64,000 nt of DNA from Brevundimonas sp. SL130. Lineage in GTDB: Bacteria > Pseudomonadota > Alphaproteobacteria > Caulobacterales > Caulobacteraceae. Made by a program: the position numbers and the translations under genes. Below the pieces are notes generated by a model. The model made no database searches. It was not told the DNA's origin and saw only the letters and a list, made by a program, of their open reading frames with translations. This document shows positions 39,242 to 47,961 of this stretch, piece by piece (position 1 is the stretch's first letter; each line of letters starts with the position of its first letter). The DNA lies in assembly GCF_026625805.1 (NCBI RefSeq), contig NZ_CP113064.1, positions 558,001 to 622,000 on the forward strand. The letters are read 5' to 3'.

Positions 39242-40423
39242 CTAGGCTCGGCGGAGGAAGCGGCTCGCACCCAGGGCCGCGAACCCTACGACCAGCCCCC
39301 AGAAGGCGGATCCCACCCCAAACAGGGCCAGTCCAGAGGCCGTCGCCGCGAAGGTCAGGACGGCGGCCTCGCGCGACGGCGCCTCGGCCGTCAGGCTCTG
39401 CAAGGCGCCGGTCAGGGGCGCGATCAGCGCCAGGCCCGTCACGGCCGCCAGCACGGCCGGGGGCATGGCGCTGAACAGGCCCGCCAGCGGCGCGGCGAAC
39501 AGGGCTGTGATCAGATAGAAGCCGCCATAGATGACGCCCACGATCCAGCGCCGGCCCGCATCCGGATGGGCGTCGGGTCCGGTGCAGATCGCCGCCGTGA
39601 TGGCGGCCAGATTGACCCCGTGGGCTCCAAAGGGTGCGGCGATCAGGCTGGCGATCCCGGTCGATAGGATCAACCGGTTGGCCGGCGGCGGATAGCCGGC
39701 GCTCTGAAGCACCACCAGTCCCGGCAGGTTCTGCGCCGCCAGCGTCACCAGGAATAATGGAAAGCCCAGGCTGATCGACGCCTTCCAGTCGAACACGGGC
39801 GCCACAGGCTGGAGATGGCCGAACAGGCCTGTCCCGGCAGGCAGGGCCAACTGCCCTCCTAGCGCCAGCACCGCAAAGGCCGCCGCCAGCACGGCGGGCA
39901 GGGCCCAGGTCGGCCAGAGTCGCCGGAAGACCAGAAAGACCGCAATCAGGCCCAGGGTCAGCACCGTCTCGTCCGGCACGACCTTGAACAGTCGCAGCAC
40001 GAAGGGCAGCAGCACCCCCGCCAGCATGGCCGAGGCGATGGCTGACGGGATTCGCCCCGCCAGCCGCCCCAGCGCCGGGATCAGCCCGGTCAGGATCATC
40101 AGGACAGCGGAAAAGACGAAGGCGCCGACCGCCGTCTGCCACGACAGCCCCAGGGTTGATGCGGCCAGCAGGGCTGCGCCCGGCGTGGACCAGGCCAGGA
40201 CCACGGGAATCTTCAACCGCCAGCTCAACAGGGCGCCGGGAATGCCGATGGCCAGGCAAAGCGCGGTGACCATGGAGCCGATCTGGCTCGCGTCCGCGCC
40301 CAGGGCCTGTCCCGCCTGCACCACCAGGGCCACCGTGCCGCCGAACCCGATCACTGTGGCGACGGCGGCGGATGAAAAGGCGGAGGCGGGCGGGCCGCGC
40401 ATGGAAAAGGCCGGGGCAGTCAT
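39242..40423 (-). CDS. benE: BenE family benzoate/proton symporter-like permease
   Basis: This 393-residue permease has about twelve hydrophobic segments, for example VATVIGFGGTVALVVQAGQALG, VTALCLAIGIPGALLSW and PVVLAWSTPGAALLAAS, which is the BenE signature region. Homologues import benzoate with protons, but no benzoate catabolic genes are nearby, so the substrate is open. Its TAG stop at 39244-39242 uses the last C of the IS630 element plus the duplicated TA. It is convergent with the glutathione transferase gene across the IS. Confidence 0.88.
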   Translation of the reverse strand: MTAPAFSMRGPPASAFSSAAVATVIGFGGTVALVVQAGQALGADASQIGSMVTALCLAIGIPGALLSWRLKIPVVLAWSTPGAALLAASTLGLSWQTAVGAFVFSAVLMILTGLIPALGRLAGRIPSAIASAMLAGVLLPFVLRLFKVVPDETVLTLGLIAVFLVFRRLWPTWALPAVLAAAFAVLALGGQLALPAGTGLFGHLQPVAPVFDWKASISLGFPLFLVTLAAQNLPGLVVLQSAGYPPPANRLILSTGIASLIAAPFGAHGVNLAAITAAICTGPDAHPDAGRRWIVGVIYGGFYLITALFAAPLAGLFSAMPPAVLAAVTGLALIAPLTGALQSLTAEAPSREAAVLTFAATASGLALFGVGSAFWGLVVGFAALGASRFLRRA

Positions 40424-40466
40424 GCCCCGGCCTTAAACCGTCGCCGTAAAGGGCGGAAGAGCGGGA

Positions 40467-41288
40467 TCAGCTCTCCATGTCGTCCGGCAGGCCCACGGCG
40501 TGGAAGCCCGCGTCGACGTGGACGACCTCGCCCGTGGTCGAGCGGCCCAGGTCCGAGCACAGCCACAGGGCGGCGCCGGCGACGCCTTCCATCGAGGTCT
40601 CTTCCTTGATCAGCGAGAACTGGGCGCTCTTGGAGTGCAGGCCGCGCCCGCCCGAGATGCCGGCCAGCGACAGGGTGCGCATGGCCCCGGCCGAGATGGC
40701 GTTGACGCGGATGTTCTTGGGCCCCAGGTCGCGGGCGATATAGCGGGTCGCCGCCTCCAGCGCCGCCTTGGCCACGCCCATGGTGTTGTAGTTCGGAATG
40801 ACCCGCTCGGATCCCAGATAGGTCAGGGTGATCAGGCTGCCGCCGTTCGGCATCAGCTTGGCGGCGCGCTTGGACACGTCCACGAAGCTGAAGGCCGAGA
40901 TGTTCATGGCCAGCAGGAAGCTGTCGCGCGTGGTGTTGTCGACGAACGAGCCCTTCAGCTCGTCCTTGTTGGCGAAGGCCACCGAGTGGACGACGAAGTC
41001 GATCGTGCCGAAGGTCTTTTCCAGCTCGGCGAAGGCGGCGTCCATGGACGCGTCGTCGGTGACGTCGGCCTGGATCAGCAGCTTGGCGCCGACGCTCTCG
41101 GCCAGCGGGCGCACGCGGCGCTCCAGGCTCTCGCCCAGATAGGTGAAGGCCAGTTCCGCGCCCTGGGCCGCCAGTTGCGAGGCGATGCCCCAGGCGATGG
41201 AGCTGGAATTGGCCACGCCCATGATCAGGCCCTTCTTGCCCTTCATGAGGTCGCCGGTCGGCATGTCCCAGCCTTCGGAAGTGGCCAT
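40467..41288 (-). CDS. fabI: Enoyl-[acyl-carrier-protein] reductase (NADH) FabI
   Basis: This 273-residue enzyme carries out the last reduction of each fatty acid elongation round. It shows the FabI form of the Rossmann motif (GLIMGVANSSSIAWGIA), SVAFANKDELKG, YNTMGVAK with the Tyr-x6-Lys pair, and RVNAISAGAMRTL. AGGAGA lies 6 bases before the ATG at 41288. It appears to be a single-gene unit. Confidence 0.96.
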   Translation of the reverse strand: MATSEGWDMPTGDLMKGKKGLIMGVANSSSIAWGIASQLAAQGAELAFTYLGESLERRVRPLAESVGAKLLIQADVTDDASMDAAFAELEKTFGTIDFVVHSVAFANKDELKGSFVDNTTRDSFLLAMNISAFSFVDVSKRAAKLMPNGGSLITLTYLGSERVIPNYNTMGVAKAALEAATRYIARDLGPKNIRVNAISAGAMRTLSLAGISGGRGLHSKSAQFSLIKEETSMEGVAGAALWLCSDLGRSTTGEVVHVDAGFHAVGLPDDMES

Positions 41289-41365
41289 GGTTCGTCTCCT
41301 GATGATTTGCGCGGAGGGTTAGCAGGGGCGGGCGCGAACCGGAACCCCTGTGGCCTTCCCTTGCG

Positions 41366-42244
41366 TCAGAGCAGGGCCATCACCGCCGCGCGGGCGGCCT
41401 CGCCCAGGTCGGGGCGTTTCAGGGCCAGGGCGACATTGGCTTTCAGCAGGCCGATCTTGTCGCCGCAGTCGTGGGTCACGCCCTCGTATTCGACGGCGGT
41501 GAACAACTGGTCGGCCATCAGGCGGGCCATGGCGTCGGTCAGCTGGATCTCGTTGCCGGCGCCGCGTTCCTGGGTCGCCAACAGGTCGAAGATTTCCGGC
41601 TGCAGGATATAGCGGCCCGAGATCGACAGGTTGGACGGCGCCGTGCCCTTGGCCGGCTTTTCGATCATGCCCTTCATGGTGATGCGACGGCCCTCGCGGC
41701 TGGCCGGATCGACGATGCCGTATTTGTGGGTCTCGCTCTCGGGCACGGCCTCGACACCGATCAGATTGCCGCCGACCTCGTGGTAGGCGTCGATCAGCTG
41801 CTTCAGCGCGCCGGGCCGGCTGTCGACGATGACGTCGGGCAGCAGGACGGCGAAGGGTTCACGGCCGATGATGTCGCGGGCGCACCAGACGGCGTGGCCC
41901 AGGCCCTTGGGCGACATCTGGCGGGTGAAGCTCATTTCGCCCGGCGCCGGCAGTTCGGCCCGCAGTTGGTCGAGGATCTCGGTCTTGCCCTTGGCTTCCA
42001 GCTGGCTTTCCAGCTCGATCTGGTGATCGAAATAGTCCTCGATCGCGCCTTTGGAGCGGCCGGTGACGAAGACGATATGCTCGATCCCGGCCTCGCGGGC
42101 CTCTTCGACGATATACGAAAGGATCGGCCGATCGACGACGTTCAGCAGTTCCTTCGGCGTGGTCTTCGTGCCGGGGAGGACACGGGTGCCGAGGCCGGCG
42201 ACCGGCAGCACGGCCTTGCGCAGGCGCGCGGGCTGAGAGGTCAT
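41366..42244 (-). CDS. galU: UTP-glucose-1-phosphate uridylyltransferase
   Basis: This 292-residue enzyme makes UDP-glucose for polysaccharides and glycolipids. It starts RKAVLPVAGLGTRVLPGTKTTPKELLNVVDRPI and continues with FVTGRSKGAIEDYFD and GLGHAVWCARDIIG, all GalU hallmarks. CAGGAAC precedes the ATG. UDP-glucose is also the substrate of the SqdB-like enzyme encoded at 49923-51155. Confidence 0.95.
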   Translation of the reverse strand: MTSQPARLRKAVLPVAGLGTRVLPGTKTTPKELLNVVDRPILSYIVEEAREAGIEHIVFVTGRSKGAIEDYFDHQIELESQLEAKGKTEILDQLRAELPAPGEMSFTRQMSPKGLGHAVWCARDIIGREPFAVLLPDVIVDSRPGALKQLIDAYHEVGGNLIGVEAVPESETHKYGIVDPASREGRRITMKGMIEKPAKGTAPSNLSISGRYILQPEIFDLLATQERGAGNEIQLTDAMARLMADQLFTAVEYEGVTHDCGDKIGLLKANVALALKRPDLGEAARAAVMALL

Positions 42245-42330
42245 GTAATGTTCCTGATTGCTATCCCGCCCCCATCATAGCCGACGGATCGGCCGTGGAA
42301 AGGGGCGGGATGCTTTCGGAAAGAGCGCTG

Positions 42331-43401
42331 TTACTTGGCGGGCCGTTGCATCGACGTCATGGCCGCTGCTGCGGCGCGCTGGGCGACCAGCTGATCTTCC
42401 GGCAGCGGGATCAGGCCGCGGTCGGCCAGATAGCCGCCCTTGCCGGCCGAACCTTCTGACAGAAACTCCTGCACGAACTGCTGAAGCCCAGGGATCACGC
42501 CGACATGGGCCTTCTTCACGTAGATATAGAGGCTGCGCGACAGGGGGTATTCGCCGCTGGCGATGGTGTCGGCATTGGGCGTGACGCCGTCGATGGTCTC
42601 GGGCTTCACCGTATCCAGGTTCTGTTCCAGGAAGGAATAGCCGAACACGCCCAGCGAGCCGGGGGTGCGGGTCAGGGTCTGGACGATGGCGTTGTCGTTC
42701 TCGCCCGAGTCGATCCAGGCGCCGTCTTCACGCAGGGTATGGGCCAGGGCTTCGAACCGGTCCTTGTCGGCCTTTTCCACGGCGGCGGTGGCGGGAACCA
42801 GCTTGGCGCCCGGCGTCATGCCCAGTTCCAGGAAGGCGTCGCGCGTGCCCGAGGTGGGCGGCGGGCCATAGACCTGAATCCGTTGGTTCGGCAGGCCGGC
42901 GTTGACCTGGTTCCAGGTCTTGGCCGAGTTGGCGATGAACTGACCGTCAGGGCCCGGAACTTCCTTGGCCAGACCCTCGTAGATGTCGTTCAGTTCGAAG
43001 TTGAAGCTGTTGCCGTTGCGCGCCGTGGCGATGACGATGCCGTCGAAACCGATCTTGATCTCGACGATGTCGGTCACGCCGTTCTTGGCGCACAGGTCGA
43101 ACTCAGACGCCTTCATCTGACGCGAGGCGTTGGCGATATCCGGGGTCGTCGGGCCGACGCCCTGGCAGAAGGCCTGGATGCCGCCGCCGGTGCCCAGGGA
43201 CTCGACCCGCGGCGCGGCGCCGCCCGAGGTGCGGGCGAAATTCTCGGCCACACGCGTCGCAAAGGGGAAGACCGTCGACGAACCGGCGGCCCAGACGCCG
43301 GAGCGGGCGCCCGAGGATCCGCCGCCGGAACCGCCGTCGCCGCAGGCGGCGAGAGCCAGAAGCGCGGCGGTCGCCGTCGCCAGTTTCAGTGCGCGGATCA
43401 T
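42331..43401 (-). CDS. pstS: Phosphate ABC transporter substrate-binding protein PstS
   Basis: This 356-residue lipoprotein (lipobox LAAC, then a Gly/Ser linker) has the PstS fold. WAAGSSTVFPFATRVAENFAR forms the phosphate-binding entry, followed by GTGGGIQAFCQGVGPTTPDIANASRQMK, PTSGTRDAFLELG, and GYSFLEQNLDTV near the end. No pstCAB or phoU is visible within the window, so it may be a stand-alone binding protein or its transporter is elsewhere. GGGAGAG precedes the start. Confidence 0.92.
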   Translation of the reverse strand: MIRALKLATATAALLALAACGDGGSGGGSSGARSGVWAAGSSTVFPFATRVAENFARTSGGAAPRVESLGTGGGIQAFCQGVGPTTPDIANASRQMKASEFDLCAKNGVTDIVEIKIGFDGIVIATARNGNSFNFELNDIYEGLAKEVPGPDGQFIANSAKTWNQVNAGLPNQRIQVYGPPPTSGTRDAFLELGMTPGAKLVPATAAVEKADKDRFEALAHTLREDGAWIDSGENDNAIVQTLTRTPGSLGVFGYSFLEQNLDTVKPETIDGVTPNADTIASGEYPLSRSLYIYVKKAHVGVIPGLQQFVQEFLSEGSAGKGGYLADRGLIPLPEDQLVAQRAAAAAMTSMQRPAK

Positions 43402-43499
43402 TCTTCGCTCTCCCTGAGCATCGTTTTCGCGACGGTTAGACCAGAGGATTGTGAAGGTTTTTCCGGCGTCGCGATGGGTGCGGCGAAAGTCGCCGACCG

Positions 43500-44390
43500 T
43501 TACAACAGGCGCTTGCGCATGACCTGCGACAGGGTGTCGATCAGGGTCACGGCGACCACGATGACGATGGCGATGGCGGCGACGCGGCTATAGTCGAAGG
43601 CCTGGATGCTTTCGAACAGGGTCTGGCCGATGCCGCCCGCGCCGATCAGGCCCAGCACTGTGGCCGCCCGGCTGTTGGACTCGAACCGGTACAGGGCGAA
43701 CGAGGTCCACAGCGGGGCGACCTGAGGGAAGACGCCCCAGACGATCTCATGCAGCTTGCCGGCGCCGGTGGCGCGCACGCCCTCGACCGGTCCCTTGTCG
43801 ATCGACTCGACCGCTTCCGAGAACAGCTTGGCCAGGACGCCGCCGGTGTTCAGCGCCAGGGCCAGAACCCCCGCCAGCGGGCCCAGGCCCACGGCGACGA
43901 TGAACAGGGTGGCGATGACCAGGTCGGGGATTGACCGCAACAGGTCCATGACCCGGCGTACGATAAACACCATCCAGCCCGGCGCGATGTTGCGCGACGC
44001 CATCAGGCTGAGCGGCAGGGCCAAAAAGACGGCCAGGAAGGTGCCCCACAGAGCGATCTGCACCGTCAGCCACATCTGGCCGGCCAGACTGGTCGTCGGC
44101 TGAGTGAAGATGTGGGTGAAGGAGGTCCAGAAGTCACCGGGCGGGAAAATGGCCGCCCAGTCGGGCCGCAGCAGATCCGCCCCATAGGTCGAGATGTTCG
44201 ACGAGCCTGAGAACAGCCGGCCGAAATTCTGCATGTCCACCTTGCCGAAGCTGGCGATCAGGATGATCGCCAGACCGCCCCACAGCAGGAGGTCGAACAG
44301 GGTCGCGGACAGGGACTTGGTCGGCGCTGCGGGGATCGCAGTCGGGGCGACGCCGCCCCGGGCCGCCATATCTGCGGTGACGTCGGTCAA
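43500..44390 (-). CDS. phnE: Phosphonate/phosphate ABC transporter permease PhnE
   Basis: This 296-residue inner-membrane permease has about six hydrophobic helices (LFDLLLWGGLAIILIASFG, FLAVFLALPLSLMASRNIA, LVIATLFIVAVGLGPLAGVLALALN, VAAIAIVIVVAVTLID). The conserved EAVESIDKGPVEGVRATGA loop fits PhnE. The TTG start at 44390 overlaps the phnD stop (TTGA); an ATG 21 bases later is an alternative. It is the only permease gene in this operon. Confidence 0.92.
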   Translation of the reverse strand: MTDVTADMAARGGVAPTAIPAAPTKSLSATLFDLLLWGGLAIILIASFGKVDMQNFGRLFSGSSNISTYGADLLRPDWAAIFPPGDFWTSFTHIFTQPTTSLAGQMWLTVQIALWGTFLAVFLALPLSLMASRNIAPGWMVFIVRRVMDLLRSIPDLVIATLFIVAVGLGPLAGVLALALNTGGVLAKLFSEAVESIDKGPVEGVRATGAGKLHEIVWGVFPQVAPLWTSFALYRFESNSRAATVLGLIGAGGIGQTLFESIQAFDYSRVAAIAIVIVVAVTLIDTLSQVMRKRLL

Positions 44391-45418
44391 GGCTGGACCT
44401 CACGCTTGGCGCGCAGGGCGGCCAGATCGCGTTCGGCGGCGGCGACGCCGGCCTGGTCGTTCTTGGCCTTTGCTTCACTCAGCTTCTGGTCGGCGACCAT
44501 TTCGCGCACGGGGTCCAGATAGGAATCGTCTGCGGCGCGGAACATCGAATAATTCAGCCCGGCCAGCACCTGGCGCTGGCGGTCGGCTTCGGGGCCCTGG
44601 CCCTGGCCGTAGGTCAGGAAGAAGCTGCGCAGCTTTTCTTTCAGCGCCGGGTCCAGATCCTCGCGGATGACGATGCCGGATTCCGGGATCGGCGGCGACA
44701 CCCAGATGTCTTCGATCTGTGAGGCCAACTGCGGATTCTCGCGACGCATGAAGACGGTGTTGACCGAGTTCGAGGTGGCGATATCGACCACGCCTGTCGC
44801 CACGGCGAAGGCGTTGGCCTGGTGGCTGGCCGAGCGCACGGTCTTGAAACACTGGTTCGGCACAATGCCGCGCGGATTGAACAGGAAGGTCAGTGGGGCC
44901 AGGGTGCCCGAGGTCGATTGGGCGTCGCCGATGCCGAAGTCGTACTGCTTGCCGCAGGCCAGCACCTTGTCCAGCGTGATGCCCGAGCCCTTACGCACGA
45001 CCAGGGTCGAGGTGTAGCTGTCGCGGCCTTCCGGATCGACGATGCGGGCGATGACCTCGCCTTGGGCACGATCGACGGCTTCCAGCGCGGGCTTGGCCGA
45101 GAACCAGGCCACCTGGGTCTGGTTGAACCGCATGGCCTCGATCAGGACATTATAGTTGCCCGCGAAGAAGGGCTTCACCGGCACGCCGACGGCCTTGGAC
45201 ATGTCGTCCAGCAACGGCTGCCACAGCGGCCCGGACGACGCCTGGCCTTCCGCCGACAGGATCGAGAAGGTCAGCTCCGACGGCATGGCTCCGGCGGCCT
45301 GTTTGTCATCGCCGCCGCCGCACGAGGCGACGCCCAGCAGCAGGACGGCGGCGCCGGCGGCTGCGAACAGACGGCGGGAAAGGGATGTGCGGGCCATAGG
45401 GGTGCGGGACGGGCTCAT
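44387..45418 (-). CDS. phnD: Phosphonate/phosphate ABC transporter substrate-binding protein PhnD
   Basis: This 343-residue lipoprotein has a signal with RR and lipobox VASC, then the PhnD fold. LTFSILSAEGQASSGPLWQPLLDDMSKAVGVPVKPFFAGNYNVLIEAMRFNQTQVAWF and the later YTSTLVVRKGSG are family features. Start and stop overlap those of phnC and phnE (ATGA and TTGA), so the three are translationally coupled. The ligand could be phosphonate, phosphite or phosphate; no C-P lyase genes lie nearby. Confidence 0.92.
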   Translation of the reverse strand: MSPSRTPMARTSLSRRLFAAAGAAVLLLGVASCGGGDDKQAAGAMPSELTFSILSAEGQASSGPLWQPLLDDMSKAVGVPVKPFFAGNYNVLIEAMRFNQTQVAWFSAKPALEAVDRAQGEVIARIVDPEGRDSYTSTLVVRKGSGITLDKVLACGKQYDFGIGDAQSTSGTLAPLTFLFNPRGIVPNQCFKTVRSASHQANAFAVATGVVDIATSNSVNTVFMRRENPQLASQIEDIWVSPPIPESGIVIREDLDPALKEKLRSFFLTYGQGQGPEADRQRQVLAGLNYSMFRAADDSYLDPVREMVADQKLSEAKAKNDQAGVAAAERDLAALRAKREVQP

Positions 45419-46224
45419 GCCTTGGTCTCCCAGAACGCGTCCTCGAATTCGGGACCGTAGATATCGATCAGGCGCTGGTGATCCAGGCCCGTGGCGGGAC
45501 CGTCATAGACAATCTTGCCGCCCTGCAACGCGATGACGCGGTCACAGTAGCGGATAGCGTAGTCGACCTGGTGAAGGGTGACGATCACCCCCATGCCGTC
45601 GCGCTTGTTCAGTTCGACCAGCAGTTCCATCACCTTGCGGGCCGACACCGGGTCCAGCGAGGCGACCGGCTCGTCGGCCAGGATGGCCTTGGCGCCCTGG
45701 ACAATTGCGCGGGCGATGGCGCCGCGCTGCTGCTGGCCGCCCGAAAGCGTATTGGCGCGCTGGCCGGCGTAATCGCTGACCCCCACCCGGTGCAGGGCGG
45801 CCATGGCCCGGTCCTTGTCGGCCTGGGGCCATAGGCCCAGCAGGCCTTGCCAGGCGGGCAGACGCCCCAGGGCGCCCAGCATGACATTGGCGAACAGGCT
45901 CAGGCGCCCGACCAGATTGAACTGCTGGAAGATCATGCCCAGCTTGCCACGCGCCTTGCGCACGGCGCCGGTGACGCGGCCGTCCTTCTGAACCGTCTCG
46001 CCGAAGACGCTGATCGTCCCCTGGCCGGGGTCGATCGACTGAAGCCCGGTGATGGAGCGCAGAAGCGTGGACTTGCCGGATCCCGATGGGCCGATCAGGG
46101 CGACCATCTCGCCCGAGGCGACGGAAATCGAGACGCCGTCCAGCGCCTTTCTCGATCCGAAGGTCTTCGACACGTCACGCGCCAGGACTAGGCCGGGGGC
46201 GACGGCGGCTGCGGATGAACTCAT
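45415..46224 (-). CDS. phnC: Phosphonate ABC transporter ATP-binding protein PhnC
   Basis: This 269-residue ATPase has Walker A GPSGSGKST, the signature LSGGQQQR, Walker B AILADEP and the switch His in VTLHQVDYA. The insert FNLVGRLSLFANVMLGALGR is characteristic of PhnC. The ATG at 46224 matches family N-termini; the frame is open further upstream. It is the first gene of phnCDE. A CTGTCAT half of a Pho box lies about 150 bases upstream, too weak to claim PhoB control. Confidence 0.93.
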   Translation of the reverse strand: MSSSAAAVAPGLVLARDVSKTFGSRKALDGVSISVASGEMVALIGPSGSGKSTLLRSITGLQSIDPGQGTISVFGETVQKDGRVTGAVRKARGKLGMIFQQFNLVGRLSLFANVMLGALGRLPAWQGLLGLWPQADKDRAMAALHRVGVSDYAGQRANTLSGGQQQRGAIARAIVQGAKAILADEPVASLDPVSARKVMELLVELNKRDGMGVIVTLHQVDYAIRYCDRVIALQGGKIVYDGPATGLDHQRLIDIYGPEFEDAFWETKA

Positions 46225-46484
46225 GAACTCGCTGGGAGGCTGTGGCGAACGGGCGCCGCATGACGCGATAGGGGCGTTTGGGCAAGTCTTAATCGCACGG
46301 CAGGCGCAATCTCGTCCAGTGCGGCGCTTGGCACGGGGGGGCGACCCAGGCCCCGCCACGAAAAAACCCCTTTACATGACAGTTCGATGCCCCCATATCG
46401 CGGCTTCCGGCGGACCCCGTGGTCTAACCGTTAAGCGCTGCTAACGCCGGTCTGGGTTTCACAATTAGCAGGGGGTTACGTGAA

Positions 46485-47750
46485 TTGCGCACGTATCAGC
46501 TTCCCCTGGACCTGGTCCGTGAGCGGTCCCCTGAACGTCCCGTCGCCCTCGTGCGACCGCGTTCGGTATCCGTAGCGGCGCGCTGGTTCCAGGATAATCT
46601 AAAGGCCGACGTCTTCTATGCCGTGAAGGCGAACCCGTCGCGTTGGGTCGTCGAGACCCTTATCGAGGCTGGGGTTCGCGGTTTCGACGTGGCGTCCATC
46701 GCCGAGATCGAGCTGGTCCGCTCGGTCAGCCATGACGTTCGCCTGGCCTTCATGCACCCGGTCAAAAGCCGGTCTGCGATCACCAAGGCCTATTTCGAAC
46801 ATGGCGTTCGCACCTTCTCGCTCGACTGTGTCGATGAGCTGAACAAGATCCTCGACGCCACCGGCGGCGCGGACGATCTGAATCTGATCGTACGCATGGC
46901 CGTCTCGGCCGACGGCGCCGCCTATACGCTTTCGGGCAAGTTCGGCGTCTCGTCGGATCAGGCTCCGGCCCTGCTGATGGAAACGCGCCAGGCGGTCAAA
47001 GACGGTCTGATGGGCGTCAGCTTCCACGTCGGCAGCCAGTGCATGCGTCCGACCGCCTACCAGGCCGCCATGGCTCAGGTCGGCCGATCGATCAGCCGTG
47101 CAGGCGTCATCGTCGACATCGTCGATGTCGGCGGCGGCTTCCCCTCGGTCTATCCGGGCATGGTCCCGCCGGACATGAGCGAGTACGCCGACGCCATCCA
47201 TCGCGGTTTCAACGAGATGCCGGTGTCGGAAACGACTGAGCTGTGGTGTGAGCCCGGCCGGGCCCTGGTCGCCGAGTCCTCGTCGATCCTGGCCCGCGTG
47301 GACCTGCGCAAGGGCGACGCCCTGTATCTGAACGACGGCTCGTACGGCTCGCTGTTCGACGCGACCCACTCGCGCTGGCCCTTCCCGACCAAGCTGGTTC
47401 GGGACGGCGAGGCGTCAGGCGATCTTAAGGCCTTCCAGTTCTACGGCCCGACCTGCGATTCCATCGACCATATGCCGGGTCCGTTCTGGCTGCCGGCCGA
47501 CATCCGCGAGGGCGACTTCATCGAGATCGGCATGCTCGGCGCCTATGGCGTCGCCATGACCACGGGCTTCAACGGCTATGGCGAACACGACATCGCTGCG
47601 GTCGAGGACGCCCCGATGGCCTCCCTCTACGGCCTGGCCCCGCGCTCCATCCCCACCGTGCGCACCACGGCGGAAGAGAACGCCCGCAAGATCGTGCGTC
47701 TGTCACGCCCGAAAGGTAAGGCGGGTCAACGCAAGTCGCGCCGGAAGTAG
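46485..47750 (+). CDS. Ornithine/lysine decarboxylase-like PLP enzyme (fold type III)
   Basis: This 421-residue enzyme has the alanine-racemase-type barrel: VFYAVKANPSRWVVETL with the PLP lysine, GSQCMRPTAY, DVGGGFPSVYPG, CEPGRALVAES and the active-site FYGPTCDSIDHM containing Cys and Asp. This is the eukaryotic-type ODC/LDC family found in alphaproteobacteria, which makes putrescine or cadaverine. The TTG start at 46485 has AGGGGG upstream; it is the only start that keeps RTYQLPLDL. The next gene encodes a deoxyhypusine synthase-like protein, a usual partner. Confidence 0.9.
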   Translation: MRTYQLPLDLVRERSPERPVALVRPRSVSVAARWFQDNLKADVFYAVKANPSRWVVETLIEAGVRGFDVASIAEIELVRSVSHDVRLAFMHPVKSRSAITKAYFEHGVRTFSLDCVDELNKILDATGGADDLNLIVRMAVSADGAAYTLSGKFGVSSDQAPALLMETRQAVKDGLMGVSFHVGSQCMRPTAYQAAMAQVGRSISRAGVIVDIVDVGGGFPSVYPGMVPPDMSEYADAIHRGFNEMPVSETTELWCEPGRALVAESSSILARVDLRKGDALYLNDGSYGSLFDATHSRWPFPTKLVRDGEASGDLKAFQFYGPTCDSIDHMPGPFWLPADIREGDFIEIGMLGAYGVAMTTGFNGYGEHDIAAVEDAPMASLYGLAPRSIPTVRTTAEENARKIVRLSRPKGKAGQRKSRRK

Positions 47751-47767
47751 GTCGCTCTAACCCTCTT

Positions 47768-47867
47768 CGTCATCCTCGGGCTCGACCCGAGGATCGGGCC
47801 GCCGCGACTCCCTCGGGGGACGTTCGCGGCGGCGTGTCCGATCCTCGGATCAAGTCCGAGGGTGACG
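47768..47867. repeat. Palindromic intergenic repeat (GTCATCCTCGGGCT type)
   Basis: CGTCATCCTCGGGCTCGAC and its reverse-complement-like end AAGTCCGAGGGTGACG bracket an inner pair CCGAGGATCGG and CCGATCCTCGG. It is the widespread alphaproteobacterial intergenic repeat type. A half-copy lies near 5333. Confidence 0.82.
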
Positions 47868-47961
47868 GCTTGAGCCTGGGAGTCTATCGGTCCTGTCGGT
47901 CGCTCCGTCCCGGCATGTCTGCTTGTTCGACGGGCGCTCAAATCAAAGGGAAACCTCCGAA

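Larger units (their letters stand above)
38201..39242 (-). mobile_element. IS630-family insertion sequence
   Basis: The element is flanked by TA at 38199-38200 and 39243-39244, the family's target duplication. Its ends read GAGCGTG... and, from the other side, GAGCATG..., imperfect terminal repeats that share GAGC and, about 14 bases further in, ACGGAA-CG. Length is about 1042 bases. It carries a transposase in two overlapping frames joined by an A8 run. It lies between two genes whose stop codons overlapped at a CTAG. Confidence 0.88.

Noticed and set aside
46371..46392. Possible Pho box upstream of phnC
   Set aside because: Only one CTGTCAT half is present; the second half at the expected spacing does not match.
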